Shown here piece by piece: positions 45,706 to 58,345 of a stretch of 64,000 nucleotides of DNA. Both the position numbers and the translations under genes were made by a program. A model generated the notes under the pieces. That model was not told the DNA's origin, made no database searches, and worked only from the letters and a program-made list of their open reading frames with translations. Position 1 is the first letter of the stretch. Every line of letters starts with the position of its first letter. The stretch comes from Corylus avellana (Eukaryota > Streptophyta > Magnoliopsida > Fagales > Betulaceae), in the NCBI RefSeq assembly GCF_901000735.1, contig NC_081543.1, positions 8,353,921 through 8,417,920 on the forward strand, read 5' to 3'.

Positions 45706-46680
45706 AGAAAATAACACAAAATTAATAAAAATGTCGGGAAAAAAAAAAGAAGAAGATATTTTGTAGTGTATTTGCATATGACGAAAGTCATATTTATAGT
45801 GATTTTGAATACATCCAATGGTCCAAAATCATTTAATTAAATGGTCACAAATTGTAACCACTAAATTCTATTTAATGGACACTTTAAATAGCATATTAAT
45901 CTCTTTTGTAACCACCTATTAATTTCCTTTGAAATTTGTCAGCCTATTTCACTTATATTGATTGGGACTATAAGTTGTGGCTGAGGAAAGTAGTTATTTT
46001 CTTTTCTTTTGTACAAAAAGTTGCTATTTGATTACACTTGCCAGACATAGGATTCTTGAAATGCTCAAAGAATCTGGGGAATGGGGATTATGTTCCTAGA
46101 TTGAATGATTTTAAGATCCTCTTATCATTAGATATATCCTATATTGAATCTTTTAATTAATTAGGCCCTTTCTAGGGTTTAATTAAGCAACATATATATA
46201 CACATGATTTTGGAGGTGTGATGAGTGTAGATTGATGCATGAATGGGTGCAGAGCACCAGCAGTAGAAGGTGTCATGTAAAGTTGAGCACCATCATGTGT
46301 TATTTCTTCTCAGCCACTACTTATGCTTGATTAGGTGGTAGGCCCATTATATAATTGTCGCTGATCTTTTTGTAAGCAGCTGCTAATGGAATTACATTTT
46401 GGGGCCACATCGAACTCCATCAATTATGGTAGATGAAGAAAATTTTCACAAAATGTCTTGGAAACCCATATTAATTAAGATCATGATTATCCTTTGAAAT
46501 TACCTTTTCTTTTTTCTTTTTTCTTTTTTTTTTCTTGGTGAATATTATCGCACGGAAATTATTCACAAAGGGGGCAGAGCATGATTAATTAGTCTGCATT
46601 TAATTATGGCTATGGTAGAAACAAGGTGATGAGTTGGGTGCATCTATTAATATTCAAGTGTTGATGCTCAAGTCAAATGT
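45706..46680. other. Unassigned intergenic DNA
   Basis: AT-rich, with no gene, delimited repeat or regulatory cluster that I can support. Confidence 0.45.
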
Positions 46681-47190
46681 AACCTCACCTCCGCCGCCTA
46701 CTAGAGAGGAGCTTACAAGGAGGAAGAAACGGGTTTGGGAGAATCGTCGGCGGTTGGTCAGAAAATTTACTCCGACGCTCAAATTAGTAAAGAACCTTTA
46801 AATGAAATCAATACTGCTAGGAAAGAGAGATATGAGAGTGTGTACGTACTGTGTACTTCGGGTCTTCCTTTTTGGTTCGTTTTATATATTGGGGATCCAG
46901 TCAAAAGGTTTGTGTATAATGCACCCGGGTGATACTGTACTCGGGTGGATTGTGTACGAATGGTCGGTTCTAGGGCCCATACAGCAGACTTGCGACCTGT
47001 TTGGCCCAGCCACCAGGGGGCTCACATGTACTTCTTTGCTGAAAGGCTTATTGGTCTCTTAGAGAAGGAGGGCCTTTTGGTACTTGGGCCCTCCAGCACC
47101 CAGCATAACAAAGTCTTTCCCAGACTTTCTATCTATCTTCTTATACACGCATGTGTGTGTGGTTGCACATGCACTGTTTCATGATCAAAA
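46681..47190. mobile_element. Possible retroelement fragment
   Basis: A GC-richer block with TCCGACGCTCAAATTAGTAAAG, a phrase I associate with plant LTRs, and overlapping frames of 65-86 codons without recognisable domains. No matching second LTR was found. Low certainty. Confidence 0.3.
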
Positions 47191-48218
47191 GAAGGTAAAG
47201 CCATGCATGAGTATCAATCGACGAGTACTTGTCTCCACATATTGATCAAACAATGTAGACAAATCCCATCATTTGTTCTTAGGAAAATGTTATGTACATA
47301 GCATCTCATGTGATGTGATGCATCACATCATGAAGCATGAAAACTCTTGGGAAAAAAAACAAAGGTCTTTGGCATATATATCATAAACAAACGGATTGAG
47401 AGAATAATTCATTTAGCCTGATGCTATAAATCTCCATTAATTGAAGTCATGCATCAAATTATCCAAAGGTCAGTTTCAACTTTGAAGACAAAGAAAAAAA
47501 ATGTAGAAACAAGCTAATGAACAACATACTAACAATCATGTCTACTTGGACACAAAAAGAAGTCTTTTGAGCTATAATCTGCTGTAGATCGAGTTCAATC
47601 TTCCATCATTTTAATAGTACAAAACTTTACATTTTAAAAACTCAACACTCAACAGTATATGTTCCCCCATGCTATTTTTGCTCAAGAAAGAAAGCATGTA
47701 GATCGATGATGATGAGCACATCTCCACCCTAATCATATCTGTGTTTATAGGGTCCAATCCCATTGCTTTTTCTTCATCATACTCGATCATGGGAGAAATA
47801 ACTTGAGGTATATTGTCGCACAGGGTCCACATTACATATTTCAGCCCAAAAAAGTAGAAATATTTGAGAGTAAGCCATTCTTATTCATGACGATATATAT
47901 ATAGTACAAGGGAAGATTTCTTTTAACATGTCAACTTTCATCATTACAGTTGGCAATAGATTTTCTAAAGGCAAAAGAAAATGAAAGTTGACTAATAATC
48001 TACCCAACCTGAAAATGCATTGTGCCATTCTCTATTCTCTTCTTAATTAATTCTTTCATTACATATTTGTTGTTCTTATATAGAAGTAAACAATTATAAG
48101 TGTCTCATAAGGCTTAAGAATAATTTTAATTATGTGTATATAAGCTTTTGGACGTCCTCTCATTGCAAGCTGGTTTTCAATAGTGAGTTGTAACCCAAAA
48201 TTTGTATCATTTGGCATT
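47191..48218. other. Unassigned intergenic DNA with a 20-bp palindrome
   Basis: TGATGTGATGCATCACATCA (47311-47330) is a perfect palindrome. Otherwise AT-rich, without a supported gene. Confidence 0.5.
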
Positions 48219-48730
48219 GTTGTGAGGTTTGTGTCTCACATTAACTCTCTAAGTATACTTAAACCCATTAGCTTAGGCTTTTAGACTAGAAATAGTGTCC
48301 AAATATGTATATTAATGTACTCTTACTTGACTCTGTTTGTGTTTCTTTTTCTAACAACTAGTATCAGAAACTATGATTAGCTTCCGCTAACTGTTGATAC
48401 GAGTATCTTGGTTTGACGCTTTTGGTTTGACTCCAGTAAAAAGAGTGATATTGTTTCTTTTGGAGTACACGTGACAGTCTTGTGCGATGAGGAATTGGGC
48501 CAATGTGAAATATACTCTAAAGTGAGGGGAATATTTGGTGTGTATGCACTTGTGAGGTTTGTCTCATACGTTAAGAAAGTATAACAAAAAATAATACTTA
48601 ATATACGTAAGTAGGTCCAAGCCAATTAGCTTATGCTTTTTGGCTAAAAGTAGTGTCTTAATATGTATATTAACTTATTCTTACTTGACTCCCTTAGTGT
48701 TTCTCTCCCCAACAGGTATCAGAGCCAAGC
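48219..48730 (+). mobile_element. TRIM-like element: two short LTRs, each followed by a PBS
   Basis: 48219-48356 and about 48546-48713 are similar (TGTGAGGTTTGT; ATTAGCTTAGGCTTTT versus ATTAGCTTATGCTTTT; ATATGTATATTAA) and both end in AACA-like sequence. Each is followed by a Met-tRNA primer site: TAGTATCAGAAAC at 48358 (degraded) and GGTATCAGAGCCAAG at 48714 (good). The element is too short to code and fits a TRIM, with the right LTR starting a further truncated unit. Confidence 0.6.
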
Positions 48731-49527
48731 ACTACATCACGATTTCGAGTTACGAAGAGGGCGACCTATAAGATAGAGTAGGCCGTTGTAAACATTGCAA
48801 TCTGAGTGTCTCAGATGGCTTAAATGCAGTCTTAGCTATTTGTATATAAGTTTATGAACACCCTCTTCTTATAAGTCGATTTTTTAGGTCTAGTGCAATT
48901 TAATGTACTTGATGGTTTAATTGTGAGTATTTCTTTTTTTTACTGCCCAAAACAAAAGAAGTTTGAGGCAAAAGGAGATAAAAATATGTAAGATAAAATG
49001 GTAGCACATACGTGTGGCATGACGTACATTGCATGCTTTATTACTTGTTTTCACCAACAAAACTGTTGGATTCCAAAGAGCAAAAAGCCACCAAGCTCCG
49101 AAGGTAAAAGAAGATGAGACGTGGGTTGAATGTTTCTGGATCAAAAGCAAGTATTAGAGTTTTCAAATTTCTCTCTTGTTCATCATTAACCTCATTATTG
49201 TGATCTTTCTATGATTTTCACTCCATTACAACATATGAAATAAATATATACTGCTTTTAATTAATTAAGAGAAGTTTATATACTGTGCATCAGTGCATGC
49301 ACTTGCTCGTACAACAACTAAAATGGAAGAAGCGTTGTTATCATTCACTCCCCGTGACTTTAGGGAGGTGAAAGACTGATTGGACTGGTCGAAGAGAGAA
49401 GCTAGGGTTTCACATTGGTGAAACTTTGAAAGGAGCTACGGCCTAGCTAGGATGGATAGTATAGTGCCTATGATTCTTGCAAGTTGTAAACCTCATCCTC
49501 TAGCTATATGTTGTCCATAACAATATT
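48731..49527. other. TRIM internal remnant and spacer
   Basis: 48731-48870 continues the leader after the second primer site. The remainder has short isolated frames (for example minus 48917-49150) without family resemblance. Confidence 0.4.
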
Positions 49528-49819
49528 GGGGGTGTTTGTTAAACACTCCAGCACTGTTCATTTTTTCAGGACACTGTTCATGAATAAAATAATAATAATA
49601 ATAATAATAATTGGTATGGAAAAATGAAAAAGTGGTATTGGGAAGTAAAAAATTTTGTTTTGTAGTGATTTTTTTATTTGAATAGTAATAAAAAGTAAAT
49701 GATTAGATATAAAAAGTGAGTGATTTGATATAAAAGTAATAATATTTTTTTGGGGGAAAAAATGAAGTGAATAGTGTGGTGAATGTGGGGGAATGTGAGG
49801 GAGTTTAACAAACACCCCC
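49528..49819. mobile_element. hAT-like MITE with perfect 17-bp TIRs
   Basis: GGGGGTGTTTGTTAAAC (49528-49544) and GTTTAACAAACACCCCC (49803-49819) are perfect inverted repeats. The flanking octamers ACAATATT and ATTATATT agree at six of eight positions. Contains a TAA microsatellite and the ACTGTTCAT word twice. Confidence 0.9.
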
Positions 49820-51663
49820 ATTATATTTTATTGGCTATAAAGCTCATGCCAATCATCCTCAGGAACCTTCCATCTACTTCTAACACAAGAATTTCTATGG
49901 AAACTTTATATAGGAAGATTAATTCAATTAAGTCTAAAATTGCCTCTCTTTTTTTTTTTTTTTTTTTTAATATGTTTTAGAACGGAGAAATATAAATAAA
50001 AAAATTTTAAAAAAAATCTAGCCGCATAGGGTTTACTGATTTAATATAAGTAATAAAGGCAAGCTTAAGGACCTATTTCAATCCTGCCGAAGAAATGAGG
50101 GAATGAGATTGTCTTTATTTCCTTCGAAATTGAGAGGAACCGGTTAGTACAATTTAAGAGGACAAAATAATCTTTTCAATTTTTTAAGATCATTTTGCCC
50201 TCTTATTTTGCCTAACAAGTTTCTCTCAATTTCAAAGAAAATGGAGAGGATCCTTTCAGAGAAATGAGTGGCTTACTATCACTCACACCAGAATTGTATT
50301 CGTGACATCAAAATGCCTATGTAGATTCTTAAATTATGTAATTAAATTTTTTTTTTTAAACATCGAAATGCTTAAAAATTGCTACATATTAAAAATGGAA
50401 CGTGTTATTTAGATAAACAAGAAATCTAATATTTCTTGAAAATTTTAAAAAATCCTAATCCAAGTCCAACAGGAGGGTTGTTCAATTTTATAATTAATTC
50501 GATCGTACCTAATTCTTAGGACCAGTTCAGACCATAATAACTTGTTTTATGGGAATATAGAAAGAAGGAAAAAATAAATAAAAACTTGTATTATGGGAAT
50601 AAACGGTGGAACATTCATAATTAATAAAAGATTGCATAATAGGCCCGTCAGGGAATTTGTCAGGATATATATGTTGATTAGCTTAGCAAAGGGCTACCAT
50701 CTTTTTTATGATCTCCCATGAGCTTCCCTTAGTTTCACTCTACTTGGCATGAAAAACAAACATATGTACTCTAAGCCATTAGAGTACAAATTTTGTTAAA
50801 GAAAATCTTTGATCATATAAGATTGCACAAATTGATTAGAATACAGTAAATTTCTTCAAATCTCAACCATTGTTTTCAAATTAGCAAAATGTGACACGTT
50901 AATTTACACTCTTACACTTCTAAATCATCATTGGATTCAAACTTCAAAAGTGATTCATTCAAAATCTAATGATAATTTTTAGTGTCACGTCACGGTCTAT
51001 GAATTTGAGAGTGTGCACGTGGAAATGTGAGTAGCATTTCTCTTCAAATTAAATAGTTACCAATTTGCCATATCAACATTTATCAATATGGTAAACCAAG
51101 ATGATAAATGTTGATGTAGAAAAATATAAGCCAATTTGAAAATAATAGTTAAGATTTGAAAAAAAATGGCCGGTAGAATATCCTATAAATCCCAAGAAAT
51201 GTAAATCCATAGTTAAGATTTGTCAAAATCAAATGTTAGCTTTAGAAGATCTTAATGAAAATAAAACGACACAATTTAGTTAAAATTGTTTTGGTTAAAT
51301 CTCGGCCTTTGATTTTTTATTTTTTTGTTCCTATTTAATCACAACCATTGGGAGATTTAACAGCATAGCACCAAAGCCAGATCCAATGTGTTATACATGA
51401 ATTTTAACCTAATTAAGTATTATAGGTTGGACCACTCCATTATATCTTATCAATAAAGGATTAGGATACTTTAACCCTTCCACCCGAGAAAACTGAAAAG
51501 GCCCATTTCCACAGGCAAGCTGTTTAGATAAGAAAGCTCCTATTTTAACAAGAAATTCCCTCTTACAACTCCTATAATTTCTCCTAATCCTCATTTGTTA
51601 ATCCAAATCCCTAAAATATTGCATGTGATATTGAATTATCTGTCCAAAAGCATTTCAAAGACA

Positions 51664-51715
<52 letters not shown>

Positions 51716-52374
51716 GTGTAATTAGGATTTTAAACAGAATTAGGATAGCAACATGATGATGAGATGATGATAGGGGAATTTATATTGCTGTATACTGTAG
51801 TAGCTTTATCCAAACAAGAAAGTGAATAAGACAGTTCCTTCCACGCATGGTCAGTTAAGTTTGTCTTTGTGCATTGTACTCAATGTACTGTACCCAATTA
51901 GACTTGTATCCAATTAACCACAAAAAAGGTGTGGTCATCTTAAGCCTACCCATTTCAACTAATTAATGTTACTTCTGCCTTAATTAACCACTTGACAAGG
52001 ATCTTTATTTTATTTTATTTTAATTCAAATTCAAATTAATTATTTCATGGTTATAATTTTCTTTTGTTGTAATTACCTGTGTATATATATTATTTAAAAA
52101 ATAAATGTTATGGGTACCAAATCTTTTAATAAAAGATTAAAACTAAAATGACGTCGTAGTTGAAAGTAGGAGCATCTTTATTTATTTATGGAAAATGCTT
52201 GAGATTTTTCTAGTGTTCTCTCAACTGTGATGTGATTTTTAAAATCACAAATAAATTAAAAGTTAATAATAATTCAACAATAATTTTTAAAGGCACATCA
52301 CAATTGAGAGAACATTAAAAAAAAAAATACCTAACATTTCTCATTATTTATCGTGTAGCATTAATTAAAGAGAG
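49820..52374. other. Gene-free AT-rich region with MITE relics
   Basis: 50085-50270 has partly inverted halves (CTCAATTTCAAAGAAAATGG versus TTTCCTTCGAAATTGAGAGG), related to 53373-53520. 50900-51045 and 52192-52345 are degenerate palindromic MITEs (paired TTTTTAAAATCACA / AATTTTTAAAGGCACATCAC). A TA microsatellite spans 51668-51712. No gene is supported. Confidence 0.5.
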
Positions 52375-52771
52375 ATGAAAAGGCAAGCCTCCGATTTGAA
52401 TGTAGTAGGGCAGCGAAGTGGCCAATGCTATAAGCATGGAGTATTTCATTGGGAAGAAAAGGATAGGCAGAAGTGGGGACAAGGAGATCTCCCAAGAAGA
52501 TATCCCCATTTATTTTCCTACCCAACACAATTCTCCTCATCGCCCCTTTTAGGCTTATGCATGGTACCCTACCCTACCCTACCCTGCACCCCCACTTCTT
52601 CTCTGATCACAAGATTTTGGACCTCCTTAATTACTCTATGGCCTATGGGGATTGGAGAACTTAAGGTCACTGGCTTGCCTTGTGCCCATTGTGCTGATGC
52701 TATGAAGATTGAAGATGAATCCACCGATTCTTTATTTCAAAAATCACCAAGTATTTACACCTTTTTTTATT

Positions 52772-52773
<2 letters not shown>
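52375..52773 (+). CDS. Unrecognised 132-codon open frame
   Basis: The frame has mixed composition rather than low complexity, with two Cys-rich spots (CAHCADAM near its end) and a telomere-like CCCTACCCTACCC run inside. I do not recognise a family, and no flanking exons or promoter were found. A TA microsatellite follows directly. It may be a chance frame or part of a non-coding transcript. Confidence 0.2.
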
Positions 52774-52810
<37 letters not shown>

Positions 52811-54175
52811 AATTTTGACAAGGTTTAACAAAAATTCCTATAAAAGGTAATAAAAAGAAATTAAAAGTTCAATCCCTTAATTAAAAGTTTTTAAAATTTA
52901 GTAAGAGTGTCAAAACCAAAGAAGTTTAGAAACTTTATGAAGTTTTCCCTAATAATTTCTAATCCAAAAATTCTCTGACCATAGACGGATTTAGAGGGGA
53001 CTGACGGCCGGCATAGGCCATCGACTCCCATCAAGTTTTGAATGATTTTATATAAATATGTATATAGATCTTTGGGAGAAAAAAATTTAGTTTGGCCCCT
53101 AGTTCGTTAAAAAGTAGTCCAAACAATTAAGACACAAATAAATGTAGTCTCATATGGCCTAAAAAAAAAAAAATGTTTTCGTATAAATTTGATCTAAATT
53201 TAAACCAAAATTGATGATATTTGTCAATTGACAAACAAATTTTATTTATAAGACTTTACTGATCATGAAAAAGAACTTGAGCATAATGAGCATAATCTAG
53301 TTTAATATTCACACTTTCATCGATTGTGAAATAGTTTGAATTGTGCCAATGGTTAGTAAGCACTAGAAGAATGGACCCGGATCCTCTCAATTTCAAAGGA
53401 AATGGAGAGGAGCCAATCCCTTATTTTACAAAGGTAGAATGGTCATTTCACTTTTTTTTTTTTGGACCATTCTACCTTCGTAGAAATGAGGACCGGCTCC
53501 TCTCCATGATCTTCTCCTAGAAGATCATGCTATCTACCGACTTATTTATTGATTTGTTGTATTTGTGCTTACTCTTTCTATTTCTACTGCAACTACATAA
53601 CAAATATTTTTAGACATGAATATTGTCAAACTGGGCTTCACAACAAATTTGAAGATGAGTTTCTAATTAATTCTTTGATATTGTACATCAAAAGAGAAAA
53701 TTGTTATAGAATTTAGTACATATTCAACAATAGATAATTTTTGGAATGTAAACAAATCCAGGCTCCATTTTGATAAGTGATTAAATTGAAAATTAAAATG
53801 GATTCAAAAAAATTATTTTGTGTATTTTCTTAACAATGAATGAGCACTAATTTTATTTTATATATATATTAATTTAGTATATTAAATCTTAATATATTTT
53901 TCCTTCATACTTTGACAGACTCCCATTAATAAAATTCTTAAAAAAATAAAAATAAAAATTATACAGGGACTTGTGTACTGCAGCCTAACATTAAACAAAT
54001 GAAGAGAATTTCTAATTCACAAGACAGTGCATCATTGCAGCTATATTGTGTCGGGGTAGTTGGGCCAATACTTAATTTGCTTGTTGATCTGTACCTTTTG
54101 GTGTTGTTTGATTAATACAAAATTTCTGATGGTTGTGAAATTTGGTTTTAAAAACATTTTTAAGGTCAATTTTAT
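52774..54175. other. Gene-free region with a hairpin MITE
   Basis: (TA)n at about 52776-52807. 52820-52950 resembles the GGGAAACTTC family. At 53373-53520, perfect 13-bp arms ATGGAGAGGAGCC (53402-53414) and GGCTCCTCTCCAT (53495-53507) enclose further paired arms AAGGTAGAATGGTC / GACCATTCTACCTT: a compact fold-back MITE. No gene. Confidence 0.6.
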
Positions 54176-54350
54176 GAGTAATGTTATAAGTTTTCATCGA
54201 TTCCTCTCAAATGTGATGTGACTTTTAAAATTACCATACTAATAAATTAAAAGTTCATAAATCACATCTCAAATTCAACGGTGATTTTAAAAGCCACATA
54301 ACATTTTGGATGATTTCAGAAGAACTCTAAGAAAACTCATAGCATTACTC
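54176..54350. mobile_element. Palindromic MITE, GAGTAATG family
   Basis: GAGTAATGTTATAAGTTTTC at left pairs with GAAAACTCATAGCATTACTC at right. Inner arms GATGTGACTTTTAAAAT and ATTTTAAAAGCCACATAACA pair. One of the best preserved members. Confidence 0.88.
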
Positions 54351-55362
54351 CAATTTTGTGGGTTAACAAAATCACAACAATCCAAGTGTTGCAAGAGAAG
54401 GTTCTTGGGTAATTTTCCATAGACAAACATGGAGTGCAATTTGATGGTCTTTACCAAAAAAAAAAAAAATCATTTAATTACACGAACTTTCATCACATTT
54501 GCAATTACTCTTCTCAATTTAGTGTATTCATTTTTAATTATTATTATTATTTCCCAATTTCACCTATATATCAGTTAGAATGTAAGTGTCAATTTTTAAA
54601 ATACCCATCTTTTTTTGGAAAAAAAAAAAAAAAAATTGCAATGAATGTAGGCGTTGGTGAAGATTTAACATAATTTTCAAAAATACCAACCACCAAATCT
54701 TTGAATAAAACAGGAGTATCTTAAAAAATTTAACATTATTTAATGGAACATCCCAACAGATGACTGAAATTGAAAGAAAAAAAGAAAAGAAAGATTGATA
54801 TACTAATTACAATATAGGGACGAATTATTTCCTAAACCGAAAGTTTTTAAAGTTAAAAAAAATAATTACAAAAATAAAGAAAATTCAAAAAGGTTAAGTA
54901 AAGTTTTTTTTCTTAAAAAAAAAAAAAAAAAAAGGATTGCTTTCCATCTCTATTTCTGAAAGCATTTTTCTGGTTTGGTATCTCTCATATTCTTCTTATC
55001 TTGCACATGAAAATAATAATAATAATTATTATTATTATAAAAAGAAGAAGAAAATATTGTCCATATATATTTCTTTATATTCTCTCAACCAGACGCTACA
55101 CATGCGTATGCATGGGTTGAGCAACATATACAAGGTTTACAATCACAAGCTGTCGGTTGGGACTATGGACAATGCTACCAAACGCTCAGAAAAAAGGTTG
55201 GGAAAAAAACCAAAGGGAAAAAGACAATGCTACCGAACCATCCATCCTCACTAAAATATTAGCAATATCATTTAATTTTGTATAGCACCAACAAAAAATT
55301 ATTTTCACCCCTTTATTTTTATGAGCAACTTGTGGGATTCTTTTCTTTTAAAAATGAGAAAT
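54351..55362. other. Gene-free region
   Basis: 54450-54910 carries the AT-rich words of the GGGAAACTTC family (AATTTAGTGTATTCATTTTT; ATTTAACATAATTTTC). A 105-codon plus-strand frame at 54937-55254 is Tyr/Asn/Lys-rich from a triplet repeat and not convincing. Confidence 0.45.
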
Positions 55363-55386
55363 GCTTGATTGCAATAAAAATGTAAT

Positions 55387-55493
55387 TTTTGGTTCATAAA
55401 AGTTTGAAGTGGCAAGAGGTTATAGGCTCTACCCTTAGTTGTTGTGGATGAGGCTTACGACCTCTTGCCACTTAAGACTTTTATGAGCCAAAA
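55387..55493. mobile_element. Hairpin element, 34-bp arms
   Basis: TTTTGGTTCATAAAAG...GGCAAGAGGT (55387-55420) is inverted at 55460-55493 (ACCTCTTGCC...CTTTTATGAGCCAAAA) with few mismatches. MITE-like, no target duplication assigned. Confidence 0.75.
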
Positions 55494-55624
55494 ATAATCT
55501 TTTCATTATATTATAGCATATCTCTTTAAAAATATATATGCAGAGGATTCGATTAGCCATGGATATTATATTTTTATAGAAAATTTTCTCGTGCTTATTG
55601 TACCCTTTATGATGAGAGAAATTC

Positions 55625-56250
55625 TAAAATATAATAAAAACTTCATATTTTGTCCATAAAAGTATATGGTAAGATGCCACATCATTTTTTTGTAAAAGGA
55701 AAAAGACAAAACAAAAAGAAAATGGAAAATGTTAAGGTCACAACACAAATCCAACTTATGGCCAACTTATCTCCTACGTGTCATTTAAAAAGAAAAAAAA
55801 AAATTGAGAGAGAGGATTTTGGGATTTTGAAAAGAGGTTTGATATGAACACAACACAAACCAAACTCATAGCCAACTTCTCTCATACGTGTAAAAAAAAT
55901 TCGAATTTTAAACCAAACAAATTGTATTTTTTCCCAAATTTTCAGAATCTCAAAATCCTCTCTATCAATTTTTTTTTTTTAAATGACACGTAGGAGAGAA
56001 ATTGGCCATAAGTTGGATTTATGTTGTGACCTTAACATTTTCCTTTTGAAAGAGGTTTAATATGAACACAACACAATTTGTTTGGGTTAAAATTTAAATT
56101 TTTTTTACAAGTATGAGAAAAGTTAGCCATGAGTTGGGTTTGTGTTGTGTCCGTATCAAACTTAAAAAAAAAAAAAAAAAAAATGATGTAACATGTTGCC
56201 ATATAAATTTTTATGGGTAAAATATAAAATTTTTATTATATTCCAGCATA
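55625..56250. mobile_element. Complex fold-back element with interleaved inverted arms
   Basis: Outer arms 55625-55688 and 56180-56250 are inverted copies. Inside, arm P (55731-55790) pairs with P' (55978-56045), and arm Q (55838-55918) pairs with Q' (56053-56163), in the order P-Q-P'-Q'. P and Q are themselves similar (both contain CACAACACAAA and CCAACTT.TCTC.TACGTGT). The pattern fits tandem duplication of an originally simple palindrome. Non-coding. Confidence 0.8.
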
Positions 56251-57357
56251 TCTATTTTCTAAAGAGTAAAAAGTCAGAATTTATTTAACTTCCCAACAAT
56301 CTCTTTTACTAACAGATGTAATCTAATGGAGAAAACTAATTAATCAGGCGGACAAACAAGTCATTAGGCCAGGGGACCCAACGCGATTAAAACACCCGTG
56401 GTGATTGTCGACAGTTGGAGAGACGAGAAGATCTGGAACGTACAAAATGTTCGAATCAACAAAGGTACACCAGGAATTATGCCACGTCAGAATGGGACAC
56501 AGAATGCGTGTAAACTTTACGTGCTTTGCCTGTCCTACACTCCAATGTCAGCCTAAGCTCAGCTCTTCTGTCTTCTGATAATCGCGGCTCGTTCCTTGTA
56601 GTTTTCCTCGCCCCGTTAATTTAATTCAACTTTTTTCAAAAAATAATAATAATAATTTTAAAATATATATATATTATTCTAATAAATGAGTAAAAGAACA
56701 CTACATTAACATTAAATTTTACTTTGAACTGTGAGACACATGACAACAACGTCAGTGTATTTGGTTAAGTAGTGGCATCTATTTTTAATGAATAATGTCA
56801 TGGATTATTTTTTATTTATTTTTTTATTATCATAAAATTAATATAACTTTTAAAACTATCATGAAATTAAAAATTATTACTGATTCATCCAAAACTAAAT
56901 ACTAATTTTAAAAATTATACCACATTTAAAATAATAAAAATAAACTGAAAAGATGGTCCTTACCATACTCTTATCGGTTGATTGAATCTTTTTGTTCGGA
57001 CGGTAAAATTAATTGAAATCAAATTCATTTTGATAAACATATTTGAACGTTAAAAACTGTTATTTCCGTATTAGATTCTTTAGTGGCATGATTATATTAT
57101 ACAATCATATCATCAATTTTTTTTTGTCAATATCCTTATACTTATCATGCTTGTTAGTTATCATTTTCATGGTCGCCACCACAATCACTATAATGCTTAG
57201 AAAATGATATGTATATTTTGTAGTTTTATTGACAATGCCTTGCACCAAATGGATGGGTGACCGATCGGCATGGCATGTTTAAGCCAAACTTAATTAGTGT
57301 ATAATGACAAATAAACAACAACGTCATCATATATATAATTGATACTTGACCACCTGT
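56251..57357. other. Intergenic DNA, partly of higher complexity
   Basis: 56340-56630 is less AT-rich than its surroundings and contains ACGTG and CCACGTC words; it looks promoter-like but no gene follows. 56790-56970 is a degenerate palindromic MITE. No frame is supported. Confidence 0.4.
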
Positions 57358-58151
57358 CAGGGCCGGCTTAACCCCTAGGTGGATTAGGCAGCCGCCTAGG
57401 GTCCACAATTTAATAAGGCCCATAATTAATAAATATTAATAAAAACAAATTCCATAAATAAAATTAAACTCCTTATTGCCGTCCATATTCATAATCATGG
57501 TAAATAAGTAATTTAAAAAATGCCTCAAATTTAATAAGGCTCCCAATTAATAAATTAATCTTAATAAAACAATTTTCATAAAAAAAAAATTACCCCTACT
57601 TAATTTTTAAAAAGGCATTAATATATATGATTTGATTCTCCAACATTCCAAAATAATTAAGGGTTACAAAGTTGATAGCATAAATAAGAGAATCAAATAA
57701 TAATAAAGACATTATTAAATAAAATCCAATCTTAAACGTTTCATTCTTGAAGGTTGTGGGTAGATATTTTTTTGGCCATGTGAGGAGCATTGAGCAACCA
57801 AAATTTCGGACGACAATAAATTTGCATCCCAAAAAGCAAAAAGAATGATTTCTAAATAACATTCATTAGGCCAGCGTGAAACTAAGAAAGAGAGACGTGC
57901 CTAAAGCGGCATGCAAGCAAACTGTATACGCTAAGAGAAAAGGAGAGGTGTTCACAATTACTACCACAAGAAAGTCGCCCTCCTACCCTATCTCTAAAGG
58001 GGCCCGTCACTTCGTTCGTACCTTCTTGGCGGCGAATATATTAATATTAAAATAAAATTTTATTCAATTAATATTTAAATATTTTTTTTTAAAAAAAGGC
58101 TAAACTTAAATTTTTTTGCCGTAGGCTTCAAAATATGTCGAGCCAGCCCTA
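57358..58151. mobile_element. hAT-type non-autonomous element, family A copy 2
   Basis: Ends CAGGGCCGGCTTAA and, inverted, TAGGGCTGGCTCGA. Flanked by CCACCTGT (57350-57357) and CCACCGGT (58152-58159), an 8-bp target duplication with one mismatch, the hAT hallmark. The 794-bp interior shares blocks with 22955-23807. No transposase domain in its frames. Confidence 0.82.
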
Positions 58152-58345
58152 CCACCGGTGGCGGCGGTTTAGTGGTTTCAAGACAATTCTTATGTAGGTG
58201 GGCATTCAATTAGTATTAATCACCTTGAATCCCACTAATATTATGATAAGACTAAATCAATCTATGATTCAATTAGTCCTGACTCTTGAAATAGCGTTTG
58301 CGCTTCTTTGTTATCCATGTTCCATATCACGCGTAAATAAAATAA

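Noticed and set aside
57226..57423. 65-codon minus frame across the left end of the hAT-type element
   Set aside because: It crosses the element border and target duplication, so it cannot be an ancestral gene.
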